Positions 35,392 to 46,929 of a stretch of 64,000 nt of DNA are shown piece after piece. The position numbers and the translations under genes were made by a program. Numbering within the stretch: position 1 is the first letter of the stretch; every line of letters starts with the position of its first letter. Origin of the DNA: Armillaria gallica (Eukaryota > Basidiomycota > Agaricomycetes > Agaricales > Physalacriaceae). The notes below the pieces were generated by a model. That model made no database searches. It saw nothing but the letters and a program-made list of their open reading frames with translations, and had not been told where the DNA came from. The stretch covers positions 3,472,001-3,536,000 of the forward strand of contig JBANDB010000002.1 of NCBI GenBank assembly GCA_037576215.1, given 5' to 3'.

Positions 35392-37101
35392 ATGGAACAG
35401 AAATACTCAGTAGTCCTCTGCATGACTTGCCAGCATGAGTTCCAGGTACCTACCAGCCCAGACTCAACCCGTCGTTGTTCCAATTCGGTGATGCTTCGTG
35501 TTCGTGAACAATACGTTCCTGTAGCATCTGAACGCGTCGCTCTATTGTCGACAGTCGCTGACATTGAGCGAGAGATCCTCAATGATGTGCTTCCTGAAAT
35601 TACACGTCTGGAAGATGTCATGGCGATAGTCACGGCCTCCTTGGACAGGCAGAACAAGCGCAAAGAGGCCCCGAACATCAGATAGCAGCTCAAAAATCTC
35701 TCCTGTTTTCCCCCATCCGTATTTTTCCGGCAGAAATACTCTCCCTTATATTCAGTTACACGTGCTGCTCGTTTGAGGGCAAACCGAAGGACATGCAGAC
35801 GCTGCGTCGCGGCATGGATCGGGATGCATTGAATATATCGCGGACATGCATCTTCTGGCGTAATATCTGCCTGTCGATGCCGACCCTGTGGACCTCCATC
35901 TCTATCAATCTTGACACAATCGATCGCGCAGCCTGTCCAGCTCTTCCGATCTATCTTGCTCGCTCAGCCAAGAAACATCTTTACGTGAATATACAGCATA
36001 CCCACCCACCCTCTGATTCGACAGAATTCAGGGGCTATAATAAAATATGCTCCATGGTCCTTCCATTGTTAGTTCAACAAAATTCTCGATTTCACGCGCT
36101 GAAAATTTTCGGCTCTGATCCATTCTGTCTCGAGGACCGTTTTCATCTCTACAATCTCGTCACGCTCGGCCTATACGACCTTGAGCGTATCAGACGCCAC
36201 TATGATTTCGCATGGCTCAACTCTGCAGACAATCTTCGTACTGTCGAGCTGGTGCATTGTGCTAGCTCAAATGGCATACAATGTCTGAAGGACAAATTCT
36301 ATAAAAATGTCAATGAATTAACCATCCGAGAGCATAGTCCCGTGACTGCTATATGGACTATATCTAAATTCCCATGCATAACCGATCTCGACCTCGAAAT
36401 TGAAGATAGGCACTGCAATTCGTTAAGGTCGATGCTTTTGAATGGGATGACAGACCTTGTTTTGCCAAAGCTCGACTCTCTTGATATCACCAGTCGTTCC
36501 GCCGACACATTCGGTTGCAGCAACGAAGATCCTATCACGCAGTTTCTGCTCAAGATCACTGCTCCCTGTCTAACATCCCTCGGCTTATTCTGTAGCGATG
36601 TCAATACATGGTCGCATGCCGATTTTGTTGATTTCATGACACGATCCGGAATCCAATCCCGGCTTTTACAGCTTCAACTTCGTGGGCCGGCATTCGGGGA
36701 GCATGAACTGATTGATACCCTCACGTTGACCGGGTTAATAAACCTCGAGATCTGGCCGAATTCATCCAGCCTGACAGAAAACCTTCTATCTCGTCTCGCT
36801 TTTCGTCTACAGGAGACAGCTTTTTCTGCCGTCACTCAAAGGACTGTCACTTTCGATAGATCATGTTCTGAGTCGTCCAGAAATGATCGTGGAAACCATT
36901 GCCTCACGCGTACGCATCCCCAGAACGAGTTCCATCAAGCGCCTGCGGATATTTGACTTGGAATATCATAGCTGTATTAATGATGGCGTCTTATCCCAAG
37001 TACGTGAGCTGCAATCAGAAATGCTATCAGGGGATATCAAAAAACTCTGCGATCCTAGGAGCAGCTGTTGTATTTGCGAGGGCGCCCAAGACGATGATTG
37101 A
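35392..37101 (+). CDS. F-box-like protein, tandem copy 2 (frame-broken)
   Basis: Paralog of the preceding gene with the same domain order and strong residue identity (MQTLRRGMDRDALNIS and CIFWRN are shared, as are DLEIED.HCNSL and VETIASR). The start MEQKYSVVLCMTCQHEF aligns with copy 1. The frame breaks near 35670 (C-run one short, just before the F-box SPIRIFPAEILSLIFSYTC) and twice near 36806-36828 (T-runs, before LPSLKGLSLS). It ends SSCCICEGAQDDD like copy 1. With three breaks in a non-essential duplicate, true decay is a real possibility here, although the same homopolymer pattern occurs in essential genes of this window. Confidence 0.8.
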
Positions 37102-38062
37102 TATTATGGGAGTGATAGTACAACACCACCTATATTATTGCAACCATTTTGAAAACAGTGTGATCCATGTGTCTCGACGGTGTCTATTTGTTCTGGTTTA
37201 GCTGACAACTACTGGGTTTCCCAATTTCATGGGGAAGAACTCCCAAGTCCGTTCTTGCAAGTTACAAGGCGGTGACGGGACTGAGTTCCTTTTTGAATGC
37301 GAAGAGGAAATGAAATCAAGGATGATGCACGATGCTATATGCATCGATCTCGAAATCTTATCATTTTCCTATGCCCACGCAGCAGCGAGCAGCTGACTTA
37401 GCAGAAGGATCAAGACCCGATATGTTATTACTCACTGAACAATGAAATGATACCTAAACTTGATACACTGCGTCGAAATCATGATGGAACATGGCCATGG
37501 CTTTAGGGAGAAGGCCAAGGGACCGAGGTGGGAAAAAGGGGACAAAAATAAAATAGATGTGCGCGACCCGGACGCGTCGCGCCTGCCGTATGACGTCGTC
37601 CAAGACACGTGAACGACCAAGATGGTCATCCAACTCATTGGTCCCTTCCTATGCTTTCCTATGATGCCAGTTTCCATTCTGTCACCGGACATCGTCGTGT
37701 TTTGTATCATCGCACTCGCACTCGCAATGTCGAAGAGGGTGACGATGCGCAGAGCCATGTGGCGACTTTTTTTTTGGTGGTCTACGGCCACGAACTTCTT
37801 GAGAAACGGTTTAAATGTTACGGGAGAAATGCCTGGTGACTGTTCCGAACTGCTAGGAGGAGGAATTCCATTTCTCACCAACCTCTTCTGGACTTCTTCC
37901 TTTGCCACTCCTGGTCATGCGATTCCTCCAGCACAACACCTGAACTGCAGCTACGCACTTGACACTTGGCTTGTCTTCCTGAGCGGGCCGGATCGACTTC
38001 AAGTTTTATAAAATGCAATTGATTGTCGACTCCAAGGACTGACGCTATTCATTGCCTGCGAG
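37102..38062. other. Intergenic, promoter of the GH78 gene
   Basis: A 961-base stretch with a TATA-like tttataaaatg near 38005, 58 bases before the rhamnosidase ATG, and a CACGTG at 37606-37611. Overlapping open frames on both strands (37432-37908 minus, 37622-38011 plus) have no recognisable domain. I do not call a gene. Confidence 0.4.
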
Positions 38063-40445
38063 ATGTTCTCTGAATTTTGTTTTTTAATCTCGAGTGCCCT
38101 CTATGTTGCTGCTGTGGCGCCGGCGGGACCCTGGGATGCCTTCAATTATGCCCCAAGTTCAAAGACCGTCTTTCCTGTCGAAGTCATTTCCAGTATCGGG
38201 GAGGTTGAAGTCACTGTTGAAGGCGCCACCAATTCTATGACTTTGGCCAACCAAGGGTCGTACGTGACACTGGATTTCTTGAAAGAAGTAAATCCACGTT
38301 CCGTGGCTGCTTCGGATGTGTTACTGATTATTTTGAACCGTAGGTTGGCGGTTTACTGTCCTTCACGGTTGATGCGGCCAGCGAAAACACATCATTGGCG
38401 TTATCATTCTCAGAATCCCCTCTATTCATCAGCCCTCATCAATCTGATGACGCTTGCCGCTCCAATCCCCTCATGAATGGCGATGGGGCTCAGATACTTT
38501 CTCTCCCTACCCCGTCAGGGAAAGTGACACAGACCTTGGCGCAGCAGAGAGGTGGTTTCAGGTATCTGACAATAGCTACCACCACCAATGGTCCTGTGTC
38601 CATCTCCGACGTGCTGGTCAATATCACTTTCATGCCACATTGGAACGATCTCAGAGCATACTCGGGTTATTTCTTTGTTGAGGATCCGGTATTCGGCGAC
38701 TCAGATTTTTTAACCAAACTGTGGTATTCTGGAGCCTATACCGTTCAGACGAATACCATCGATCCGAATCAAGCACGAAGCTGTGCCGGCACCAGTGGTA
38801 ACTCAGGCGTCGGGTAATTTACGTATCGCTGACTGACTGGCTGTTTTGAAGGTTGGGATAATAATGCGAATGCAGGACCCGTGTCCGGTCCGGTCCTCGT
38901 CGACGGTGCGAAGCGTGACCGGTAAGTTGAAACCAATTTTATTACAATGCAAGAATTTGACCAATATGCTCAGAACCGTTTGGCCTGGTAAATGATTATT
39001 GTCGTCTTGTTAGAATCTCACGTACTCACTAACGCATAGGTGACATGGGAATCTCAACGCATACCCAACTGGTGTCGACAAATGACCTTCTAGCCACAAA
39101 GAGCTCGCTCACTGTTATGTTCTCTACTCAAGACCCTTCCACGGGATCTCTTCAGTATTCCGGCCCACCTATCAATGCTCACGGGAGCGACACCTATATT
39201 TCCTGGTCACTCATAGGTGCTCACAGTTATTTCTTGTATACGGGGGACCTCGAATTCATCAGAACAATCTGGACAAACTACACATATGCTCTTGATTTCC
39301 TACAAAGCCAGGTTGACGCCACTGGTCTGATGAATGTACCTGCGACATTCGCTAATGATTGGGGAAGAGAGGGTGGACAAGGCCATAACTCTGCAGCGAA
39401 TGCACTACTTTATAGAGTGCGTACTACATCTTTCTTTTCGTTCTGCGTTGGTCATGATATCATACCACCGTTATCTAGTCTTTGATTACCGCTGCAGACC
39501 TTGCGTCTCAGCTAGGAGAATCATCGCTTTCTGCCGCCTACCTTGCCAATGCGTCTTCAGTAAAGTCCACCTTCAACGAAATACTTTGGGACTCCTCGGC
39601 CGCCATGTTCCGCGATAACGAAAATACAAGCCTCCACCCCCAGGATGGTAACTCCTTGGCAGTCCTCTACAATGTGACAGCCAATGCCAGTCAGAATACA
39701 GCCATCAGCGAGGGATTGACATCGTTCTGGACACCAATAGGGCCTGTTAGTCCCGAACTGAACGATACCATCATCCCATTCGTAGGCGGATTTGAGGTTA
39801 GTTTCTCTTTGTCTCTCTGTAGGAGGGCACCTGGACAAAATTTCTACGATAGGTCCAAGCCCATTTCGTCGCTGGGCAGGGAGAACGGGCGCTCGACCTC
39901 CTTCGACAAGAGTGGGGTTACATGCTATACACCAATATATCAGTGCAGTCCACGCTTTTGGAGGGCTACACTGCCAACGGATCATTGGGGTATGTATGCT
40001 GTCCTTTAATGTGATCCGATGACTCACAATTTGATGTTAGCTATCGGAGTGCAGCAGGTTACAACTTCGATCATGCTTATACCAGCCATGCCCACGGCTG
40101 GTCTACCGGCCCCACTTCTGCATTAACATTCTTTGTACTTGGATTAACGCTCACAGGCCCGCAGGGTTCTAGCTGGTCGGTAGCCCCTGTGCTAAGCGGG
40201 CTTCAGGCGGCTGAGGGTGGATTTGAAACGTCTTTGGGCTGGTTTGGTGTAAAGTGGAACGTGTCGTCAACCAACGACTTTACGCTAGCCATTGAAGCGC
40301 CCCTTGGTACTGTAGGTACTGTGAGACTGCCCTCTCCACAGACTTCACGGTCGACGGTGAAAGTGTATCATCGGCATCAATGTCTGATGGCCGCCCCTCG
40401 TTTCGTCTTCCGGGAGGGATCCATACCCTTAGCCAGTCCCTGTAG
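38063..40445 (+). CDS. Secreted glycoside hydrolase, alpha-L-rhamnosidase type (GH78)
   Basis: Predicted to cleave terminal alpha-L-rhamnose from plant glycosides or pectin side chains outside the cell. Signal peptide MFSEFCFLISSALYVAAVA. A beta-sandwich domain leads into an (alpha/alpha)6 barrel with the family block VDGAKRDR|TVWPGDMGIS, carrying acidic catalytic residues, then ANDWGREGGQGHN, EILWDSSAAMFRDN, GGFEVQAHFVAGQGE, AYTSHAHGWSTGPTSALTFFVLG and a terminal beta domain (TDFTVDGESVSS), ending LSQSL. At least eight exons (38063-38287, 38344 onward). The junction near 38810 needs either a GC-AG intron or one surplus G, and a C-run near 40330 is one base short. Many NxS/T sites agree with secretion. 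Confidence 0.88.
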
Positions 40446-40686
40446 AGGGCGATGTTGGCCGTTTCAAGGAACGTGTAACGTCGATCAATTATTTGAACTT
40501 GGGGCTTTGTGTCAGGACATTCTTAATACTAACACTACGTTGACGGCCTCAGATTCGCTTTTGGATTTAGGGTCAGTACCGTACTATTATCGTGTTGAAA
40601 CATGGATATACTCGACTCATACATACAAATGATTTTCATGGTACAAAAGAGGCAAAGGAGTGTGTAGAAGGCATTGTTCATATACA

Positions 40687-42726
40687 TTAGACCGTGGTAT
40701 GTGCGGCGGTAGGCAGGTAAGGCTCTGTATGGCCATTTTCATCTTGTCGACGTCTTCTCACCGCAGAACGGATATAGCGTGAGAAACGGCCGCTGCCTAT
40801 GGTGCTGTGTGCATGACCGTCTGAGGGATTGGGGTGAAGGTCTTGGTCCTGGTCATTTCCATCATCATCACCTGGCCTTGACAACATCGATTCGAGGGCG
40901 AGGAAATCTAGAATGAAGAAAAGAAATTTGTTTCATAAAGATGAAACGGTAGCCGTGGCGAAATACGAACCTTGTCGACAAATAGGACAAGAACTGGACA
41001 GTTCCAAAAGCCAGGGATCTACGCATTGCTGATGGAACCGGTGATGGCCTTCACACGGCAATATCCTGACATCATCATCTTCCTCAAAGTCCACTATGCA
41101 GATAGGACATGTCTCCCGACCAATAGCAGCAGGCACAGGGACGTCTTCCGAGCTCTGGCCAGGTTGGCCACTACGAGAGTGACCCTCACCCTGACCGTCA
41201 TCAGGAGTGGAAGTTGCGGCATCAGCATTGTTTTCACGAGTTTGTCGTCGCGACGGTCGACGAACAGCTGGCTGCCCAGCTGCGGCATCATTGTTCAGAC
41301 CTTGCATCTGAACTGCGGCACTAGCTGGAACGTTGGAGTCGACGGCTTCTGGATCCTTGACAGCTCCACCCGGACCACTCCTTGCCTGCGAGCTACCAAA
41401 CTTGACGATCGGAAACGTGTCCAAGATTGCGCGTGTAAGACCTTGCGTGCGGCTCTGGTACATTTCGCCTCCGCCACGCCTTCGCGGGCCGTATCTCTCG
41501 GGGTGTCGGATCGCACGAATTGCCTGATACATGATTAATAAACTTGCATTGAAAGTAGGTAAAGGACTTTACACCGGTGATAATAATGACACAGAACAGA
41601 GCAGAAACACAACCAGTGATAGCGTATAATACAATCCTGCATCAGGGCGTTAGTGTGTGTGTGTGATGTATCTCAAGTCGAAGCGCTTACATAGCCAAAG
41701 CAGTATTAGAAGAACCTCCCTGCTGATCACTGCCTGATCCTGGAGTACTACTTGTGGTTGACGTATCATTGTCACCGCCTGTAGCGTTATATGCCCGTAA
41801 GGTAGCGTACAGGAAACCAGACGAAGTTGCATATCCAGAAGATATGGTTGCGTTCATAATTGCTGCTGAGTCGTTGAGCCTTTGAGAGTCGTACGTGCCG
41901 GAAATGCTATCGTTGGTAGACCCAATTTGCCCGAACTGGTATTCGATGAGATGGGCAGAAGTAAGACTTTGAGTCGAGAATATATCGAACACTTGGTCGA
42001 AAGTTTCTGGATCTGCGTACTCAGGATTGATGACGCAAGCCGTAGAGTAGAGGGAGTAGAGAAGCTGCGCGAAAGGAAGCCTCAGGGTTTATGTAAATTG
42101 AGGAAACGAGCCATGATGCTTACGGCTGAAACTGCACCTTTGTCGCGCGCAAGTGTGAAAATATCGATCTCCTGAGAAGCATTCGTAGCGTTGAAATCAC
42201 AGGACACCAGAGCGATCCAAGGGGTTATCGCTGCAGAAATATTAAGGTGAAGCTAGGAGACACGAAACAGCAACTTGCTTGCGGGGGTATTGTTATTGAC
42301 TGACGTCTCCGAGAAATGCATGAGGGCACCCTAAATCTTGTAAATCATAGATAGGAACACCATATGCTCATTACGCACCTTGCTGATTCCCTGACTGTCA
42401 TTGCCAACCAGCTGATACGACACATTTTCCCAGTACGATCTGCAACTGGCTTAGCTCAATTATGGCTCCGCGGCAAAGAGCACTGACCCATTCGAATACC
42501 ACTGCAAATGAAGCTTGGAAACATCCGTGATATTGAGTCCGCCAGCTATTGCATCCTGGGTTGAGTTCGTCGGTGAGGCAGGAACGTAGGAATAGACTCT
42601 TGGAGACAAGACGATTAGAGCCGAAATCAGAGTCCATAGATGGGCGGATTTCGTGCGCCGAGCGGTGAAGCTTGAATGAACGCCTTGGAAGAGGAGCGAC
42701 ACAACGAGACTCCACGGTGAAAACAT
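40687..42726 (-). CDS. Transmembrane RING-H2 ubiquitin ligase
   Basis: Endomembrane E3-type protein. A hydrophobic N-terminal segment ([13 protein letters not shown], then [13 protein letters not shown]) is followed by a lumenal domain of about 200 residues with several N-glycosylation sites ([26 protein letters not shown]), reminiscent of a PA domain. A membrane span ([20 protein letters not shown]), a cytosolic linker ([18 protein letters not shown]) and a RING-H2 finger follow: [31 protein letters not shown] split by the usual spacing and closed by CPICRQ. The tail is acidic ([10 protein letters not shown]) with a basic stretch. An intron separates CRQ from DFLALES near 40912-40972. The domain order resembles RNF13/GRAIL-type ligases. 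Substrate unknown. Confidence 0.87.
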
Positions 42727-43368
42727 CGCCCAAGAAACGGAATGGCGAGGGAAGACAGGATGGGCGTAGCTGGACGGGTTGCCGACAGCCGCCACCACGT
42801 GTATTGCTAATGATCTATTTCAAATTCGAGTTGGCCCGACCAAGACCGTCTCACTGCAGTGTCTTACTGTCCCCCAAACTTGATCATACTTTGCTCGTCC
42901 GTCAGCGCTTCAGCTCTCAGTATCATGTCAATATCAGAGGTGGTACTTGAGAAAAACCTGTTTTAATCTGAACAAAGCTGCTGCTGGAGATTATCAGTTT
43001 GACGCACAGCTACAGGAAGTCTGTCATTACTTCATCACACGAATTAGAAGTCTCTCCCGGTCTAACGAGTCCGCCTTGAAACGTCCGGCATGGGGATTGG
43101 CTGCCGGTGCGCCCAATCTAAGATAGCCTTAATGGTCACTTGTAGAGAGGTTCTCAGTTGCCAACTTATTTGTGAGAACGATCTTCCGCTTATAATCCTA
43201 GGATGTACCAACCGAGATGAGGTGGGAAACCATCTGAACGCTGCGGCTCATTGACAGATCTTCCAAAGATGATGGCCCGTCGCTCTGATTCAGGACGAGT
43301 GAGCCCAGTCAACGCTGAAATCATGATCCCATATATATCCATTTTACAGAAGATTTTGGAGACAGCCC
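42727..43368. other. RING gene promoter and DAL1 3' flank
   Basis: Contains CACGTG at 42796-42801, 70 bases before the RING start. A 45-codon minus-strand frame at 43187-43323 (MISALTGLTRPESERRA...) looks coding-like but stands alone behind the DAL1 stop. Otherwise nothing recognisable. Confidence 0.4.
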
Positions 43369-45032
43369 TTAGAGTAGCTTTCCGGTAGGCTTCAAACCTT
43401 GCAATCCCGTTTGATAGTCATATACCAGGTTGCCGCGAAGATAAGTCTTCTCTGCAAGACCACGGAGTCTTTGACCTTCATACGGTGATATTTTGTTCTT
43501 AAAATTGAGCGATTCTTTCGTAACCTGGATATTTGTCAGTCAACCAGATTCAAAGTAACCTTCTTGAAAGATAGATTACCTCGAATTCAGTGTTTGGATC
43601 CCATATCACAAAGTCACCATCATATCCTACCGTCAATTGACCTTTGAAATGGCCTAAACTCGCATGTTCCGCTGTTACCTGACTCGTCCACCTGATAATC
43701 TGTCCAATCGTAACGCCTCGTCTGGAACCTTCTGTCCAAAGTAAGCTTAATCCAAGACCAAGCGTACTGATACCTCCCCATGCGCTCATGATATCTCCTT
43801 CATCGAGTTTCTTCAGTTCCGTTACGCAAGGACTGTGATCAGACACGACACAATCAATATCTCCTTCTATCAGGGCACTCCAAAGAAGATCTCTGTTGCT
43901 GTCTTCTCGAATTGGAGGACAACATTTGAACTCAGGATGTCCATGAGGTATGTCGTCGGCGGATAGACAGAGATAATGGAAACATGTCTCGACAGTAAGT
44001 TTTAAACCAGCCGTTCTAGCCGATCGAATCAGTGGGAGAGCCGAGGCGGCCGACAAGTGTACGATGTGACATCGCAGAGAGGGATGCTCTTTTGAAGGGA
44101 GGTAATCAAAGAGATAGCATCGAATTCCAATTTCTGGGGACGGGAGTCAAGAAATGTTGAGTACAGTCTCGGGGAAGAAATTGAATTGTCGTCATTGGCA
44201 ACTTTGGAATGATCATCAAGTTCAGCATGGAATAGTAAGACTGTTGGGATATCCTGTGATTGGTGGAACGTGAGTCCAGAGACGATAGTGCGGCTAAAAT
44301 ATCACTCACTTGAAGAACATGCATAGATGTTCTAAGATCAGATTCAACTACGCAAGGGAATTCCTGATACAAATTAGATGAAAATGCGCAGGCAAGTCTG
44401 GGGCGGTGTACTCACGTCTACGCCACTTTCAATGAGGAAACACTTGAAACCTTTGACGCCCGCCTCGACCAGAGGTTTGAGATGTTCCTTACGTGAAAGA
44501 GATTTAGTCTGGATCGAATACCCCATATTTTATCAGTATAAAACCGTACCTGATTCCCGGGGATCACTCCGCCCCAGAAGCCGACATCAGTAAAACATCG
44601 CCCAAGAGCAGCGGCCTTTTTGGCATCAAGGTCGGCGACAGTAACTGTCGGAGGAATAGAGTTGAGTGGCATGTCCACGACAGTTGTAACTCCTCCCGAT
44701 GCAGCAGCGCTGGTACCTGTCCAAAAGCCTTCCCAGTCTGTTCTACCGGGTTCATTAAGATGTACATGAGCACTAGCAGAAAGAACAATTTGATGTTAAC
44801 GTATATCGGAGACAATCTCATCAGAACCTTACTCAACAAGCCCTGGGAGGACGTATTTATCGCCGACATCCACCCACTGAATGTTATCTGGAAATGATGT
44901 CTTAGCAGTTCTGCCAAGTTGGACATCGATTATTTTCCCAGTAACTGTATCGATAACAAGTGTGGCTGGCTGTGGGGAGTCGGAAGCAGGAAGAAGGACG
45001 TTTTTACTTGTGCACACAAGGAGATTCGCCAT
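43369..45032 (-). CDS. DAL1: Allantoinase
   Basis: Cyclic amidohydrolase opening allantoin to allantoate in purine degradation, giving nitrogen from urate. Key residues: metal ligands in [12 protein letters not shown], the family block [10 protein letters not shown] and [15 protein letters not shown], the lysine that is carbamylated in [35 protein letters not shown], and the Asp in VVSDHSPC. The end is [11 protein letters not shown]. Exons run from 45032 with introns near 44832-44765, 44549-44488 and 44413-44366, plus two more and a last exon 43524-43369. One A is missing in the A-run near 44091 (SLQK / EHPSLRC), probably a consensus error. It shares a promoter with the divergent Yippee-like gene; GATA-type sites there suggest nitrogen regulation. 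Confidence 0.93.
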
Positions 45033-45437
45033 AATATGATATCACCCACTTAATGGGAGGATGATGGCTCGAGCACTATATACTAATAGGGGCCTGTCCA
45101 AATTAAGCAACCCGGTACGTACAAGCTGACTCCGGTTGTCGTCCGAGGGTACCCATCACTGTACTCCATCTGGCAGATGGACATATTATCTCTGATCCTT
45201 CTCATGCATTTCATTGATTCCTATCTGCAATGTCACGCGTAGTCCATCAATCAGACATAGTCATCCAGGGCATGGGCTCTCTACCGGCGAGCTGTTGCAT
45301 TGGGCGCACTGGACTGATGGTATCCCATATCATTGGATTAGGCTGGCACTGCTTATATACCTCGTCTGATATATATACTCCCCCCGTTTGATATATTCTC
45401 CCACTCTCGAGACTTGCCATCTATCTCATCCTCTTCG
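45033..45437. promoter_or_regulatory. Divergent promoter DAL1 / YPEL with GATA-type motifs
   Basis: Several HGATAR-type hexamers are visible: ttatct near 45188, ctatct near 45222 and ctatct near 45421 (reverse strand AGATAA/AGATAG). Allantoin-catabolism genes in ascomycetes are switched on by GATA factors under nitrogen limitation, so this arrangement fits, but the function here is inferred. Multiple tatata blocks lie near 45355-45395. Confidence 0.45.
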
Positions 45438-46090
45438 ATGTCTTTGGAACTACAACGAAACTGTTACACTGTTGACCAGTCTCAAACAGAATCTCTTCGC
45501 CGTCTGCCTAGTGTACCAACAACTCGGCAACCGCGACCCCTTCCTCCTGTGCCCCGTCCGCTCGCTTGTAGGCGTTGCAAAGCATCTGTAACGTCCATCG
45601 GCGTGCTGCTTCCTTTGTCCAAAGTATGTATCATAGCTCTTAAGTGTCCTTAATCTTTTCTCAACACGCCATAGCAGATCCCTGCCCATGCTCGTGCATT
45701 CAGAGGATTCAATGGAAAAGCCTCACTATTTACTGACATGTGAGTAATGTTGCTTTGCTGAAGATGTGCGTATTGATTGCGGGCCATACACAGCCACCAT
45801 GTCGACCTTTCGCCTCCCATAATGCATCTGATGAACACTGGCGCCCATACTATGCAACAAATATCATGCCAGAAGTGTTCAGCATACCTTGGGATGCGCA
45901 TCATTCGGGCCCATAGCCATTCAGAACGCTGGAAGGAGGTAAGAGCAATAACTTTTATCATCAGAATACTCTGATAATCTTTCTCAAGGGTCACTATCTC
46001 CTGGAACTTGAGAATCTTACCGCCATCGTGACACGCCGGAAAGTTCATCCAGCGTCCTCATCGTCTTCTGACTCTGACGACAGCAGCTGA
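45438..46090 (+). CDS. Yippee-like zinc-binding protein
   Basis: Starts MSLELQRNCYTVDQ with a Ser/Pro-rich N-tail, then a Yippee domain: LACRRCKASVTSIGVLLP (first Cys pair), HARAFRGFNGKASLF, a second Cys pair in ISCQKCSAYLG, and the conserved end HSERWKEGHYLLELENL. The tail is acidic (SSSSDSDDSS). Four exons; splice joins at LLPLSK|IPAHA, the LFTD/HVDLS junction and RWKE|GHYLL. The paired CxxC motifs form one zinc site as in Yippee/Mis18/cereblon folds. The yeast relative Moh1 has no firmly known function; animal YPELs are nuclear or centrosomal. No frame break. Confidence 0.9.
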
Positions 46091-46929
46091 TTTCTGTCTT
46101 GTCGGGATTCCTTCTGTTCTGCCTTCCCATTTTTGGTAGAAACATCTTCAACGACGAGTGTTCTGCTGGAAGTCGGTTCTTATTCATTGTACAATATCTT
46201 TAACATGCAATGTACTTGTACGGGTGTAAACACATGATGCTACCAGTTAGCAACGGGCGTATCGTATAAATTATAGTGTCAACGAATCGACGACCTACGA
46301 TATGACGGAGATGGTAACAGGCTTCCGTCGCCGCTCACTTCCTAGTTGCTGTTTTTTTTTTTTTTGGACTCTTAACCGCAACAAGTACACTATCTACTAA
46401 GACGCGGTGGCGGGGCCAATGCTCAGGCTTCCTCCTCCCTCTTGCACCTGGTCCCTCCGTTCAATACACTGCTTTTTCCAATAGTTGCTGTGACCTGCTA
46501 TTAATTACGGATGCGATACTGCAGATGATCATCAACGTAAAGCCCTCGAGAAGCTGGAATAGCCTTGATTGGCGTCAATCCGTTACTAACTACAACTCTG
46601 GATGCTATCCAGCAACTGGGTTACGGTTTGGTTACGGTAGCCATTACGACAGCGATCTTAATGCTGGATGGATCCCCCGACGGTGGTCAACGGTGGTAAG
46701 CGGTGGCAGTGCTCCGAGGCACTTCGGCTGACTTCGGCGACTAAGGTCACGTGAATACCATTTCCAAAAATGTCGATAATAATAGCAACTCGAGAATTCG
46801 AATATCGCAGGCCGGTAACGTTGCCTGCTGCGTCGAACAGCAACAAAAATCCGACCGCCAAGTGCCCGGAAAGCACTGCCCTCTTCATGACATCGACCAG
46901 TTTCAGGTAGTCTCTCTAACATACCCACA
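46091..46929. other. Intergenic, GYP5-like promoter with simple repeats and T-tract
   Basis: Holds a T14 tract at 46352-46365 with a TATA-like element (gtataaatt) near 46264. Near 46613-46640 'ggttacggt' is repeated, and near 46680-46705 there are three cggtgg units, followed by CACGTG at 46748-46753. No gene recognised; a short RNA ending at the T-tract is conceivable but unsupported. Confidence 0.4.

Noticed and set aside
37432..38011. Overlapping open frames on both strands upstream of GH78
   Set aside because: Neither has recognisable motifs, typical exon structure or a plausible promoter; probably chance frames.
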